Origin: Duganella sp. BJB476
Lineage (GTDB): Bacteria; Pseudomonadota; Gammaproteobacteria; Burkholderiales; Burkholderiaceae_D
NCBI RefSeq assembly: GCF_003416895.1
Contig: NZ_QVIO01000002.1
Location: forward strand, 1 to 64,000
Length of the DNA: 64,000 nucleotides
Reading direction: 5' to 3'
The notes under the pieces were generated by a model that did no database searches, was not told the DNA's origin, and worked only from the letters and a program-made list of their open reading frames with translations. Positions 50,116 through 57,067 of the stretch are shown in pieces. The position numbers were made by a program, and so were the translations under genes. Within the stretch, counting starts at the first letter, position 1. Every line of letters starts with the position of its first letter.

Positions 50116-51015
50116 ATGCCCAAAGCATCCGCAGCACTGACCATCACCGAAGAGCGCACGTTCAGCGCGCAGCTGGGCGGCCGCACCGTCGCTGGCCTGG
50201 CTGTCGCCGACGCATGGCGCGGCTTCACCATGTACGCGAACGCCGCCGGCGCGCATCTGATCGTTCTGGACGCCGAGCAACGCGTGGTCACCGGCACGCC
50301 GGCGCTGCTGTCGACGCTGGGTCTGCTGTCCAACGAGCATTTCGTGCTGATCCCGAAAACGACGCTGCCGGGCGGCTTGGTGGTGGAAGCGTTCTGGTAC
50401 GCCCGCTACCCAGCCAGCAAAGATGCCGTCGGCAAGCTGGTCCACGACATCAGCTCAAAGCCATGGGTCAACGTGAATTTCGAACAGGCCGGCACCGCCG
50501 CCGTAGAAGCCGGTATGCAGGTCGCCCGCGAAACGCAAGAGCTGGCCGTCCGCCACCTGATCTGCCTGCAGCCGGAAAACTGGACCAGCGGCAATGTCGG
50601 CGAAGGCACCGTGTATCAGGGCCTGCGCCGTGGCACCGTGAGCAGCGCCCAGGCCGCCGACCACAAGGCCAACGACGACGAGCGCAACTGGCATGTGCTG
50701 CCGGGCGGGGAGCGTGTCTACGGTGTAGCCGGGAACATCTACACCTGGACGCATGACGACGTGCAGGGCGACGAGCGCGGCCTGGTCGCAGGCCGCATGA
50801 AGTCAGATTCAATCTCGCTGACCACCGCGCCGTACGCATCGAAAGAAAAGGGCATGGGCTACCGCACTGATGGCGATTGCGACTGGTCTGGCCGTGCGCT
50901 CATCCGTGGCGGCTACTGGGACGGCGGCGACCGCGCCGGCGTGTTCTATCTCGGCTACTCGGTCCCGCGCGACTCGCTCGACTTCGTCGGCTTCCGCTGC
51001 ACCAAACCCGCGTAG
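50116..51015 (+). CDS. DGR target protein 2 (C-type-lectin/FGE-like fold), 299 aa
   Basis: Start at 50116 (MPKASAALTITEERTFSAQL) with GGAG upstream. The N-terminal 120 residues are a domain absent from targets 1 and 3 (GFTMYANAAGAHLIVLDAEQ). The C-terminal 180 residues carry the same C-type-lectin-like scaffold (GERVYGVAGNIYTWTHDDVQ, KGMGYRT, RGGYW, GFRC). The variable region lies at the extreme C-terminus. It is distant from the other targets outside the variable region, so it is not a recent duplicate. Confidence 0.92.
   Translation: MPKASAALTITEERTFSAQLGGRTVAGLAVADAWRGFTMYANAAGAHLIVLDAEQRVVTGTPALLSTLGLLSNEHFVLIPKTTLPGGLVVEAFWYARYPASKDAVGKLVHDISSKPWVNVNFEQAGTAAVEAGMQVARETQELAVRHLICLQPENWTSGNVGEGTVYQGLRRGTVSSAQAADHKANDDERNWHVLPGGERVYGVAGNIYTWTHDDVQGDERGLVAGRMKSDSISLTTAPYASKEKGMGYRTDGDCDWSGRALIRGGYWDGGDRAGVFYLGYSVPRDSLDFVGFRCTKPA
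50885..50999 (+). repeat. variable region 2 (VR2)
   Basis: 115 bp aligned without gaps to the template. Sixteen differences, all at template adenines (including A to C, G and T). Codons AAT and AAC of the template have become CGT, GAC, CGC, TAT, GTC, CTC and TTC, so most hits change the amino acid. Confidence 0.95.
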
Positions 51016-51043
51016 GTCTCTGGCCCCGGGTCACAGGGCACAA

Positions 51044-51062
51044 GCCACCGCGCAGCGGCGGC
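51044..51062 (+). other. DGR target-site hairpin 2
   Basis: GCCACCGC, loop GCA, GCGGCGGC with one A-C mismatch, 29 nt after the target 2 stop codon. The centre reads GCGCAGC, which fits the GCGNAGC family of very stable DNA mini-hairpins. Confidence 0.75.
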
Positions 51063-51088
51063 GCCCTTCCCTCTCTTTGGAGAAGTTC

Positions 51089-51238
51089 ATGACGCAAACG
51101 ACGCACCCCACCAAGCAACAAGTCCGTGACCTGATGGCGCAGCACCGCGCGGCCGGTACACCGCCGCTGTCGCCGGAGCAGTTCCGCCAGCAACTTGGCT
51201 GGAACCTGCTGCGCAACAACCACGCGGTGGCAGCGTGA
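51089..51238 (+). CDS. 49-aa phage protein with THPTK motif
   Basis: ATG 51089 with GGAG 6 nt upstream. The product MTQTTHPTKQQVRDLMAQHR ends with FRQQLGWNLLRNNHAVAA. It is a paralogue of the 54-aa product at 32336-32500. It lies directly after target 2 in the DGR operon. Function unknown. Confidence 0.75.
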   Translation: MTQTTHPTKQQVRDLMAQHRAAGTPPLSPEQFRQQLGWNLLRNNHAVAA

Positions 51239-51372
51239 TCGCGCGCTTCCTCTTCGGCGATCCCTGCTGCTGGACTAGCCGCCACCCTCGCCTGATGATC
51301 GGCGCCGTCTGCCTGCTGGTGCTGCTGTCACAGTGGCTGGTCGACATCGCAATACCGCCGGTGATGCCATGA
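51235..51372 (+). CDS. 45-aa membrane peptide, GTG start
   Basis: GTG 51235 overlaps the TGA of the previous gene and its own TGA overlaps the next ATG, so translation is coupled on both sides. One transmembrane helix (IGAVCLLVLLSQWLVDIAI). Function unknown. Confidence 0.55.
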   Translation: MIARFLFGDPCCWTSRHPRLMIGAVCLLVLLSQWLVDIAIPPVMP

Positions 51373-51638
51373 GCGCCATTGAACGCAACCTGATGACGAT
51401 GCTGCTGGAAGCTGACAACCCGACGCTGGCCGAAAAGGCACTCTGGCGTGTCGTCAGCCTGTTTTACGAAAACGACCGCATGAGCAGCCATGAACTGCGC
51501 ACCTTCGCGATCATCCTCGAAGGCCTGGGCATGTCACCAGCGCAGATCCGCGCTGAGATTGAAGGCGCCATCCAGCGTAAGCGCGACCGACTCACCCTGA
51601 TGCGCGCAGAAAAAGGAGATGAGCATGCGATTTCGTGA
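51369..51638 (+). CDS. small helical protein, 89 aa
   Basis: Start at 51369 (MSAIERNLMTMLLEADNPTL). Helical, with SSHELRTFAIILEGLGMSPA and a charged C-terminal helix (IQRKRDRLTLMRAEKGDE). Possible helical adaptor. It overlaps the next gene by 14 nt. Function unknown. Confidence 0.6.
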   Translation: MSAIERNLMTMLLEADNPTLAEKALWRVVSLFYENDRMSSHELRTFAIILEGLGMSPAQIRAEIEGAIQRKRDRLTLMRAEKGDEHAIS

Positions 51639-51744
51639 ATGGTTGACCGTCGCCGCAATGCTGTTGTTCGTCGGCCTAAGCTACGCCTACATGGCCCATG
51701 CAGATACCGAAAGCGCTTGCCGCGATGCGCAGGCTCCGCCTTGA
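51625..51744 (+). CDS. 39-aa membrane or secreted peptide
   Basis: ATG 51625 with AAGGAG 8 nt upstream. N-terminal hydrophobic helix (WLTVAAMLLFVGLSYAYMA) followed by a short polar tail with one Cys. Could be a signal-anchored peptide. Function unknown. Confidence 0.55.
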   Translation: MRFREWLTVAAMLLFVGLSYAYMAHADTESACRDAQAPP

Positions 51745-51832
51745 CACAAAACAAAAATGAAATGCACTCCAGAATGCCGATTTCAAATGAATTTCTCAAA
51801 GCGCCGCGGCGCGGTTATTGATAGGACAGATG

Positions 51833-53092
51833 ATGTTTAGAAATTTACAAATTTACCGCCTGCCCGGCTTCCTGGCATCAGCTGAGTCCCTCAACCGCAT
51901 GCTTGCGCAAGCCGCGTTCGCGCCGGCTGCCAGCAACGAACTACTGCGCGAGGGCTGGGCGCCGCCGCGCGCCGACGGCGACCTGGTGCACGTCGTCAAC
52001 GGCCAGTTCCTGCTGAAGCTGACGACCGAATCCAAGGTGCTGCCGGCGGCAGTCATCAACCAGGTGACGAAAGCGCGCGCCGCCGAGATGGAAGAGGCAC
52101 AAGGCTTCTGCCCTGGCAAGAAGGCCTACAAGGAGTTGCGCGAGCGGGTCGCCGACGAGTTGCTGCCGCGTGCGTTCTCAACGCGCGACAGCACCTGGGT
52201 CTGGATCGATCCGAAGAACGCCTGGCTGGTGGTCGACGCCGCCGGCGCCGGAAAGGCCGATACCGCGATCAAGCTGCTACTGAAGACGATCGACAAGTTT
52301 CCGGTCGAGAGCCTGCGCGTTCAGCGCTCGCCGGTGGGCGTGATGACCGACTGGCTGCAATCGGATGAGGCGCCAGCCGGCTTCACGGTCGACATGGACG
52401 CCACCCTGCAGGCGACCGGCGAGAGCAAGGCGCAGGTGCAGTGGAAGCGCCACACGCTGAACGCCGAGGAACTGGGCCGCCACATCGCCGCCGGCAAACA
52501 GTGCATCCGCCTGGCCATGACGTGGGACAGCAAGATCAGCTTCGTGCTGGACCAGGGCTTGGCCGTCAAGTCGTTGAAGTTGCTCGACGTACTGAAGGAG
52601 AAGGATTATGCCAAGGACGACGCCGAGCGCTTCGATGGCGACTTCGCCTTGTTCGCCGGCGAGACGGCCAAGCTGCTGGCCGACCTAGTCCATGCGCTGG
52701 GCGGCGCGGCGACGATGTCCGATCCGGGCGAGCAGAAGTCGACTCCGGCTACCCGCAGCCAGAAAAAGCTCGAACGCGCCGTCGGCCTCAGCGCCGAACT
52801 ATACAAGGTCCGCGCCCTGCACCGTGAAGTGCTGAATGAACTCTACACGCAGAGCGTGCAGCCCTACATCGTGCACGTGCACGAGCGCATGGCAGCCACC
52901 GGCGAAAGCGCGGTCAAGGCAGCACTGGAACTGGCGAAGGCGCGGCCGGCTGGATCCACTGCCAGCCAGATGCTTCTGGTGGCCGCCGTCGAGATTCTGG
53001 AGCCGAGCGAGAAGCCTGCCGCTGGCGACGAGCCGGTGCGCGCACAGCGCACCGTGAACGGTCAAGGCCTAGGCACCTCCCAACCCGCATAA
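51833..53092 (+). CDS. rdgC: RdgC recombination-associated protein, 419 aa
   Basis: Matches the RdgC family along the first 300 residues: MFRNLQIYRLPGF, GWAPPRADGDLVH, KVLPAAVINQVTKARAAEME, ELLPRAFSTRDSTWVWIDPK and AAGKQCIRLAMTWDSKISFV. RdgC forms a ring around DNA and limits RecA loading. A C-terminal extension of about 110 residues (after KSTPATRSQKK) is not typical. It is encoded between DGR targets 2 and 3 and on the same transcript, so it may influence how the cDNA product or phage DNA recombines. ATG 51830 is also possible. Confidence 0.9.
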   Translation: MFRNLQIYRLPGFLASAESLNRMLAQAAFAPAASNELLREGWAPPRADGDLVHVVNGQFLLKLTTESKVLPAAVINQVTKARAAEMEEAQGFCPGKKAYKELRERVADELLPRAFSTRDSTWVWIDPKNAWLVVDAAGAGKADTAIKLLLKTIDKFPVESLRVQRSPVGVMTDWLQSDEAPAGFTVDMDATLQATGESKAQVQWKRHTLNAEELGRHIAAGKQCIRLAMTWDSKISFVLDQGLAVKSLKLLDVLKEKDYAKDDAERFDGDFALFAGETAKLLADLVHALGGAATMSDPGEQKSTPATRSQKKLERAVGLSAELYKVRALHREVLNELYTQSVQPYIVHVHERMAATGESAVKAALELAKARPAGSTASQMLLVAAVEILEPSEKPAAGDEPVRAQRTVNGQGLGTSQPA

Positions 53093-53125
53093 CCGAATTT
53101 ATTGCAGTACCAACCGAGGAGAATC

Positions 53126-53860
53126 ATGAATACAGCAACTTCTGCAGAAACCACCGCCCTGGCCAGCGCCGTTGCGGCCCTGTTCGCCACCGTACCCGCC
53201 GTAACCTTTCCTGACGGCAGCGTTGAGCCATCGTTTCAGGTGGCTACCTACCTGACCAGCAAAGGCGAAGACGGCACGCCGACGATTTCCGCCAGCGCCG
53301 CGCCGTGGGTCGAGATCAACTACCACGACGCCGTGGCGGCAGCCGCAGGCGCTGGCCTGACGCTGATCACCGAGCGCCAGTATCTGGCCCTGGCTATCGA
53401 CATCGCCAGTGTGGCGGCGAACTGGACCGGCGGCGCCGTCGGAGAAGGCGACCTGAAGCAAGGCTTGCGCAATGGCGACTTCGACGAAGCTCAGGCCGGC
53501 GACGTCATACCCGAGTCCACTGACGAAGACCGCTGGTTCACCCTGTCGAACGGCGAGCGCATCTGCGATGCCGCCGGCAACGCCTACAGCTGGGTCTTCG
53601 ACAACGTGCAGGGAGACGCCCAAGGGCTGATAGCTGGCGAGTTCCAGGCCGACTCACTGTCGATCACCACCGCGCCATTCCCGTCCCTGGAGCGCGGCAT
53701 GGGCTGGCGCCCGCGCGGCGGAGCCGCTTGGTCTGGCTTTGCGCTCGTCCGTGGCGGCTACTGGTTCGACGGCGACGTCGCCGGCGTGTTCCGTCTCCGC
53801 TGCACGCGCCCGCGCGACTCGGACGACTTCGTCGGCTTCCGCTGCACCAAACCCGTATAG
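53126..53860 (+). CDS. DGR target protein 3 (C-type-lectin/FGE-like fold), 244 aa
   Basis: Start at 53126 (MNTATSAETTALASAVAALF) with GAGGAGA at good distance. Nearly collinear with target 1 (shared VPAVTFPDGS, QVATYLTSKGEDG, ALAIDIASVA, RNGDFDEAQAGDV, GERICD.AGNAYSW), which marks them as duplicates. Residual differences outside the variable region are ordinary substitutions. The gene immediately precedes the accessory protein and the RT, the usual position of a primary DGR target. Confidence 0.92.
   Translation: MNTATSAETTALASAVAALFATVPAVTFPDGSVEPSFQVATYLTSKGEDGTPTISASAAPWVEINYHDAVAAAAGAGLTLITERQYLALAIDIASVAANWTGGAVGEGDLKQGLRNGDFDEAQAGDVIPESTDEDRWFTLSNGERICDAAGNAYSWVFDNVQGDAQGLIAGEFQADSLSITTAPFPSLERGMGWRPRGGAAWSGFALVRGGYWFDGDVAGVFRLRCTRPRDSDDFVGFRCTKPV
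53730..53844 (+). repeat. variable region 3 (VR3)
   Basis: 115 bp aligned without gaps to the template. Seventeen differences, all at template adenines. It includes hits at ATC to GTC and TAC to TGC, which are unchanged in the other two targets, so the three regions have independent mutation patterns. Confidence 0.95.
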
Positions 53861-53887
53861 GCCTCTGGTCACGGGTTCCCGGTCCCC

Positions 53888-53908
53888 GGTCACTGCGAAG
53901 CGGTGACC
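53888..53908 (+). other. DGR target-site hairpin 3
   Basis: GGTCACTGC, loop GAA, GCGGTGACC: 9 pairs with one T-G, 28 nt after the target 3 stop codon. The centre is GCGAAGC, known as an unusually stable DNA mini-hairpin. The stem sequence differs from hairpins 1 and 2, while size and position are kept. Confidence 0.8.
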
Positions 53909-53934
53909 GTGTCTCCCAAACAACGAGATAAATA

Positions 53935-54789
53935 ATGAAAAAAGTTGAATCACAAGTTCCGACTGCTGGCGAGCGCGCCGAGTTCTCGCTCACGGCGTTC
54001 CGCGGCATCGAGGTCGGGCTGGGCACGGCCGACCCGATGGCCGACGTCTCTGCCAAAATCGAAGCGAAGCACCCCGGACACCTGGTGCTGGTGCAGGCCG
54101 GTCGCTTCTTACACGGCTACGACCGGACCGCGCACGCGCTCAACACGCTGAAGAATTACCAGCTGCAGCTGGTCAACACCAGCGGCGCGCCGCATCTGCG
54201 GGTCGGCTTCCCCGCAGGGAACTTCAAGCAGCGCCTGTGGAGCATGGTGCGCGAGTTCCAGATTCCGTACGTGGTCTACCTCGGCAACCGGACGGATGGC
54301 TACACCCTGTACGTTTCCGACCAGGCCGGCGCCAACACGTCGGTGCTGCTGTCGGTTTCTGAAAAGATAGTGCATCAGGTCATTGCCGATCTGGTCGCGC
54401 GCGGCGAGGTCAACCAGGCCGCCACCAAGGAGTTGTTGACCAATCCGGACAGCTCAGGCTTCAAGCTCAAGACCCAGGCGCAAGAACTGGACACCCACCT
54501 GCTGCAGGACGTCATCAAGATGCCTCGCGACCTGCGCGCCACGTTCGGCGAGAATCTGCGCGCGTGCATGGCGCGCGTGATGCGCAATGTGTTCGCCTAC
54601 GGGCAGGCCTTCGACAAGACCGGCGTCCTGCATGCGCTGTCCGCCGATATTGACCTGCTCAAGTTCTACCTCACCCAGGCTCCACGTTTAAGCAAGCTCA
54701 AATTCGCGTTCGATCATCGCGCTGGCTTAGCCGTTGAGCTTGGGCGGCTGGTCGGCGGCCTGCTTCGCGCCGGAAGGGCTGCATCATGA
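53935..54789 (+). CDS. avd: DGR accessory protein: MutS-I-like domain fused to Avd-like domain, 284 aa
   Basis: Residues about 40-130 resemble the mismatch-recognition domain I of MutS (HPGHLVLVQAGRFLHGYDRT, then PHLRVGFPAGNFKQRLWSMV and IPYVVYLG). Residues about 186-284 match the four-helix Avd family (MPRDLRATFGENLRACMARV, ALSADIDLLKFYLTQAPRLS, ELGRLVGGLLRAG). Avd binds the RT and the template RNA and is needed for mutagenic cDNA synthesis in the Bordetella phage system. MutS-like DGR accessory genes are known from surveys; a fusion of the two is less usual. The stop overlaps an ATG (54786) that opens the RT frame. Confidence 0.8.
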   Translation: MKKVESQVPTAGERAEFSLTAFRGIEVGLGTADPMADVSAKIEAKHPGHLVLVQAGRFLHGYDRTAHALNTLKNYQLQLVNTSGAPHLRVGFPAGNFKQRLWSMVREFQIPYVVYLGNRTDGYTLYVSDQAGANTSVLLSVSEKIVHQVIADLVARGEVNQAATKELLTNPDSSGFKLKTQAQELDTHLLQDVIKMPRDLRATFGENLRACMARVMRNVFAYGQAFDKTGVLHALSADIDLLKFYLTQAPRLSKLKFAFDHRAGLAVELGRLVGGLLRAGRAAS

Positions 54790-54812
54790 TCAACGAAGGG
54801 GGTGGTCTGGAA

Positions 54813-54927
54813 GGTCTGGCAATGCGCTCATCCGTGGCGGCTACTGGAACGACGGCGACAACGCCGGCGTGTTCAATCTCAGCTACACGAACCCGCGCAA
54901 CTCGAACGACAACGTCGGCTTCCGCTG
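54813..54927 (+). repeat. DGR template repeat (TR)
   Basis: 115 bp between the accessory gene and the RT core, with 24 adenines concentrated in AAC/AAT codons (in the target frame). The target-frame reading is open through GGYWNDGDNAGVFNLSYTNP and closes with TGA right after GFR, unlike the targets. Homology to the targets stops after CGCTG. No hairpin follows it. This matches a non-mutated DGR template transcribed as RNA. Confidence 0.95.
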
Positions 54928-55097
54928 ACCCAAAAATCACACGCTTACACGTCGAGCATGCTCACGGAAAGCATATCTTTGGTCGATCAGCTCCTGGGGC
55001 AATCCCGAAAGCACGGCGCGAAGCCAAACCGGAAACCGTTGCAGGGCCCATGGGTGCTGCAACGGGATGCGGCCGCGCGCCGGCGCCGTTCCACGGC

Positions 55098-56084
55098 ATG
55101 ACGTCGCTATCCAGCCTCTTCGGCTACTGGACCAGCGCGAAGAAGAACAAATCGGCCAGCCTGCGAGTGCAGCGCTTCGGCAACGACCCGCTGCGCCACC
55201 TGTTGGCGATTCAGGCCCGGCTGCGCGCCCGCGCCTTCGAGTTCGGGCCGTACAAGACCTTCGTCGTGCGCGAGAAGAAACACCGCCATGTGGTCGACGC
55301 TCCGATGAAGGACCGCGTTGTGCACTGGCTGCTCTACGAGTACCTGCTGCCGATCTGGCAACCGCGCTTCATCGCTGACACCTTCGGCAATCTTCCCGGG
55401 CGCGGCACGCATGCGGCCGTGCGCCGCCTGGCCGAGTTCGCGCGCGGCGCCAGTTCGAAGTGGGTGCTGCAGCTCGACATCAGCAAATACTTCTACAGCG
55501 TGAATCACTCGCTGCTCAAGGGGATGATCCTGCGCTACATCGGCGACCAGGACGTCCGCGCCCTGCTCGTCAACCTGGTCGATTCCTTCCGCACTGGCGA
55601 TGAGTACGACGGCCTGTTCGCGGCCGACACCATGTACCGCCGCACTGCCGCCAAGGGCATGCCCATCGGTTCGCTGACGTCGCAGCTGTTCGCGAACATA
55701 TTCCTCTGCGCCTTCGACCACTGGGTGAAACAGACCCTCCGCGTCAAAGCCTACCTGCGCTACGTAGATGATCTCACCTTTATGGCCGAGACGAAGGAGG
55801 AACTGCTGGCGATCAGCGCGGCCGTCGTCGAGTACCTCGCCGCCATGGGCCTGACCATTCACCCGTTCAAGGTCCGCCTGGCGCCGGCCGCCGCCGGCAT
55901 CCCATATCTGGGCTACGTGGTCTGGCCGAACCACGTCTCGGTCGGCGCGTACGGACGGCGCCGATATCACCAACGTCTCCGCCAGCATGAGGTCGGCGGG
56001 CGCGACCGAACCGAGGCACTGATGTCCTATAAAGCACTGCTCAGCCACACAGGCATCACCATTAAACCGAGGGTCGCAGCATGA
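55098..56084 (+). CDS. DGR reverse transcriptase, 328 aa
   Basis: RT of the retron/group-II-like class typical for DGRs. FVVREKKHRHVVDAPMKDRV (about 55-74), LQLDISKYFYSVNH (Asp127), the DGR-specific IGSLTSQLFAN (S195, Q196), catalytic RYVDDLTFM (Y222-D225) and IPYLGYVVWP near 268-277 are all present, so the enzyme looks active. The start is taken at 55098, where RT similarity begins. The frame is open back to ATG 54786, which overlaps the accessory stop (ATGA), has GGAAGGG upstream and would add 104 residues encoded across the template repeat. It overlaps the next gene by ATGA. Confidence 0.95.
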   Translation: MTSLSSLFGYWTSAKKNKSASLRVQRFGNDPLRHLLAIQARLRARAFEFGPYKTFVVREKKHRHVVDAPMKDRVVHWLLYEYLLPIWQPRFIADTFGNLPGRGTHAAVRRLAEFARGASSKWVLQLDISKYFYSVNHSLLKGMILRYIGDQDVRALLVNLVDSFRTGDEYDGLFAADTMYRRTAAKGMPIGSLTSQLFANIFLCAFDHWVKQTLRVKAYLRYVDDLTFMAETKEELLAISAAVVEYLAAMGLTIHPFKVRLAPAAAGIPYLGYVVWPNHVSVGAYGRRRYHQRLRQHEVGGRDRTEALMSYKALLSHTGITIKPRVAA

Positions 56085-57067
56085 GCGAGAACACCAAGAT
56101 CGAATGGGCGGACCATACGTTTAACCCATGGGAAGGCTGCCAAAAGGTCGGCCCAGGCTGCGACCACTGCTACGCCGAGGCGCGCAACGCGCGCTTCGCC
56201 GGCGGCAAGTCCGTCAACTGGGGCCCGGGCGCGCAGCGCCGCCGCACCAGCGCTGCGAACTGGAAGAAGCCGATCGCCTGGAATGCAGCAGCCACCGACT
56301 TTATGGTCGCACATGGTCGTCGCCAACGCGTGTTCTGCGCCAGCCTGGCTGACGTGTTCGACAACGCAGTCGACCCACAGTGGCGCGTTGACTTGCTCGA
56401 GCTTATCGCAAAGACGCCGCACCTCGACTGGCTCTTGCTGACGAAGCGCATCGGCAATGCGCACGCCATGCTGGATGCGGCGTTAGAAGTGATGTCGCAC
56501 GGCTTGACCGAGTGGGCTGAAGTTCCATGGCCGAACGTCTGGATCGGCGTCACCGTCGTCAACCAGGAGGAAACCGACCGCGACATACCGAAACTGCTCG
56601 CAGTGCCGGCGGCGCGCCGCTTCCTGAGCATGGAGCCGCTGCTCGGCCCGGTCGACTTCTATCAGTCCTCCGCCACCTGGAGCGCGGCTGGCTACATGCC
56701 GTGGAGGAACCGCCCTATTCTCGGCGGTATCGACTGGGTGATCGTCGGCGGCGAGAGTGGCGCCGGTGCACGGCCGATGCATCCCGACTGGGTGCGCGAC
56801 TTGCTCGACCAGTGCGAAGCGGCAGGTACACCGTTCCTGTTCAAGCAATGGGGCGAATGGGCGCCGGGCGAATGCGCGACGAATACGCTCGACATGCGCA
56901 CCGTGCAGGTGGCCGACTGGTTCGTCGATGACTGGAAATTTGACGCCATACCGGGAAGTAGCGAGTTCCACATCGATGATGAGCCGACGCTGTACCGGGC
57001 CGGCAAGCGCGCTGCCGGCCGTCTGTTGGACGGCGTCGAGCACAACGGTTTCCCGGAGGCCTCATGA
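56081..57067 (+). CDS. DUF5131 (phage Gp37/Gp68) family protein, 328 aa
   Basis: Diagnostic N-terminus KIEWADHTFNPWEGCQKVGP with a Cys cluster GCDHCYAEA, as in radical-SAM-like TIM barrels, then RVFCASLADVFDN, LLLTKRIGN, IGVTVVNQEE and FLSMEPLLGPV. Function unknown, although very common in phages. It is coupled to the RT gene by ATGA overlap, so it is co-expressed with the retroelement. Confidence 0.9.
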   Translation: MSENTKIEWADHTFNPWEGCQKVGPGCDHCYAEARNARFAGGKSVNWGPGAQRRRTSAANWKKPIAWNAAATDFMVAHGRRQRVFCASLADVFDNAVDPQWRVDLLELIAKTPHLDWLLLTKRIGNAHAMLDAALEVMSHGLTEWAEVPWPNVWIGVTVVNQEETDRDIPKLLAVPAARRFLSMEPLLGPVDFYQSSATWSAAGYMPWRNRPILGGIDWVIVGGESGAGARPMHPDWVRDLLDQCEAAGTPFLFKQWGEWAPGECATNTLDMRTVQVADWFVDDWKFDAIPGSSEFHIDDEPTLYRAGKRAAGRLLDGVEHNGFPEAS

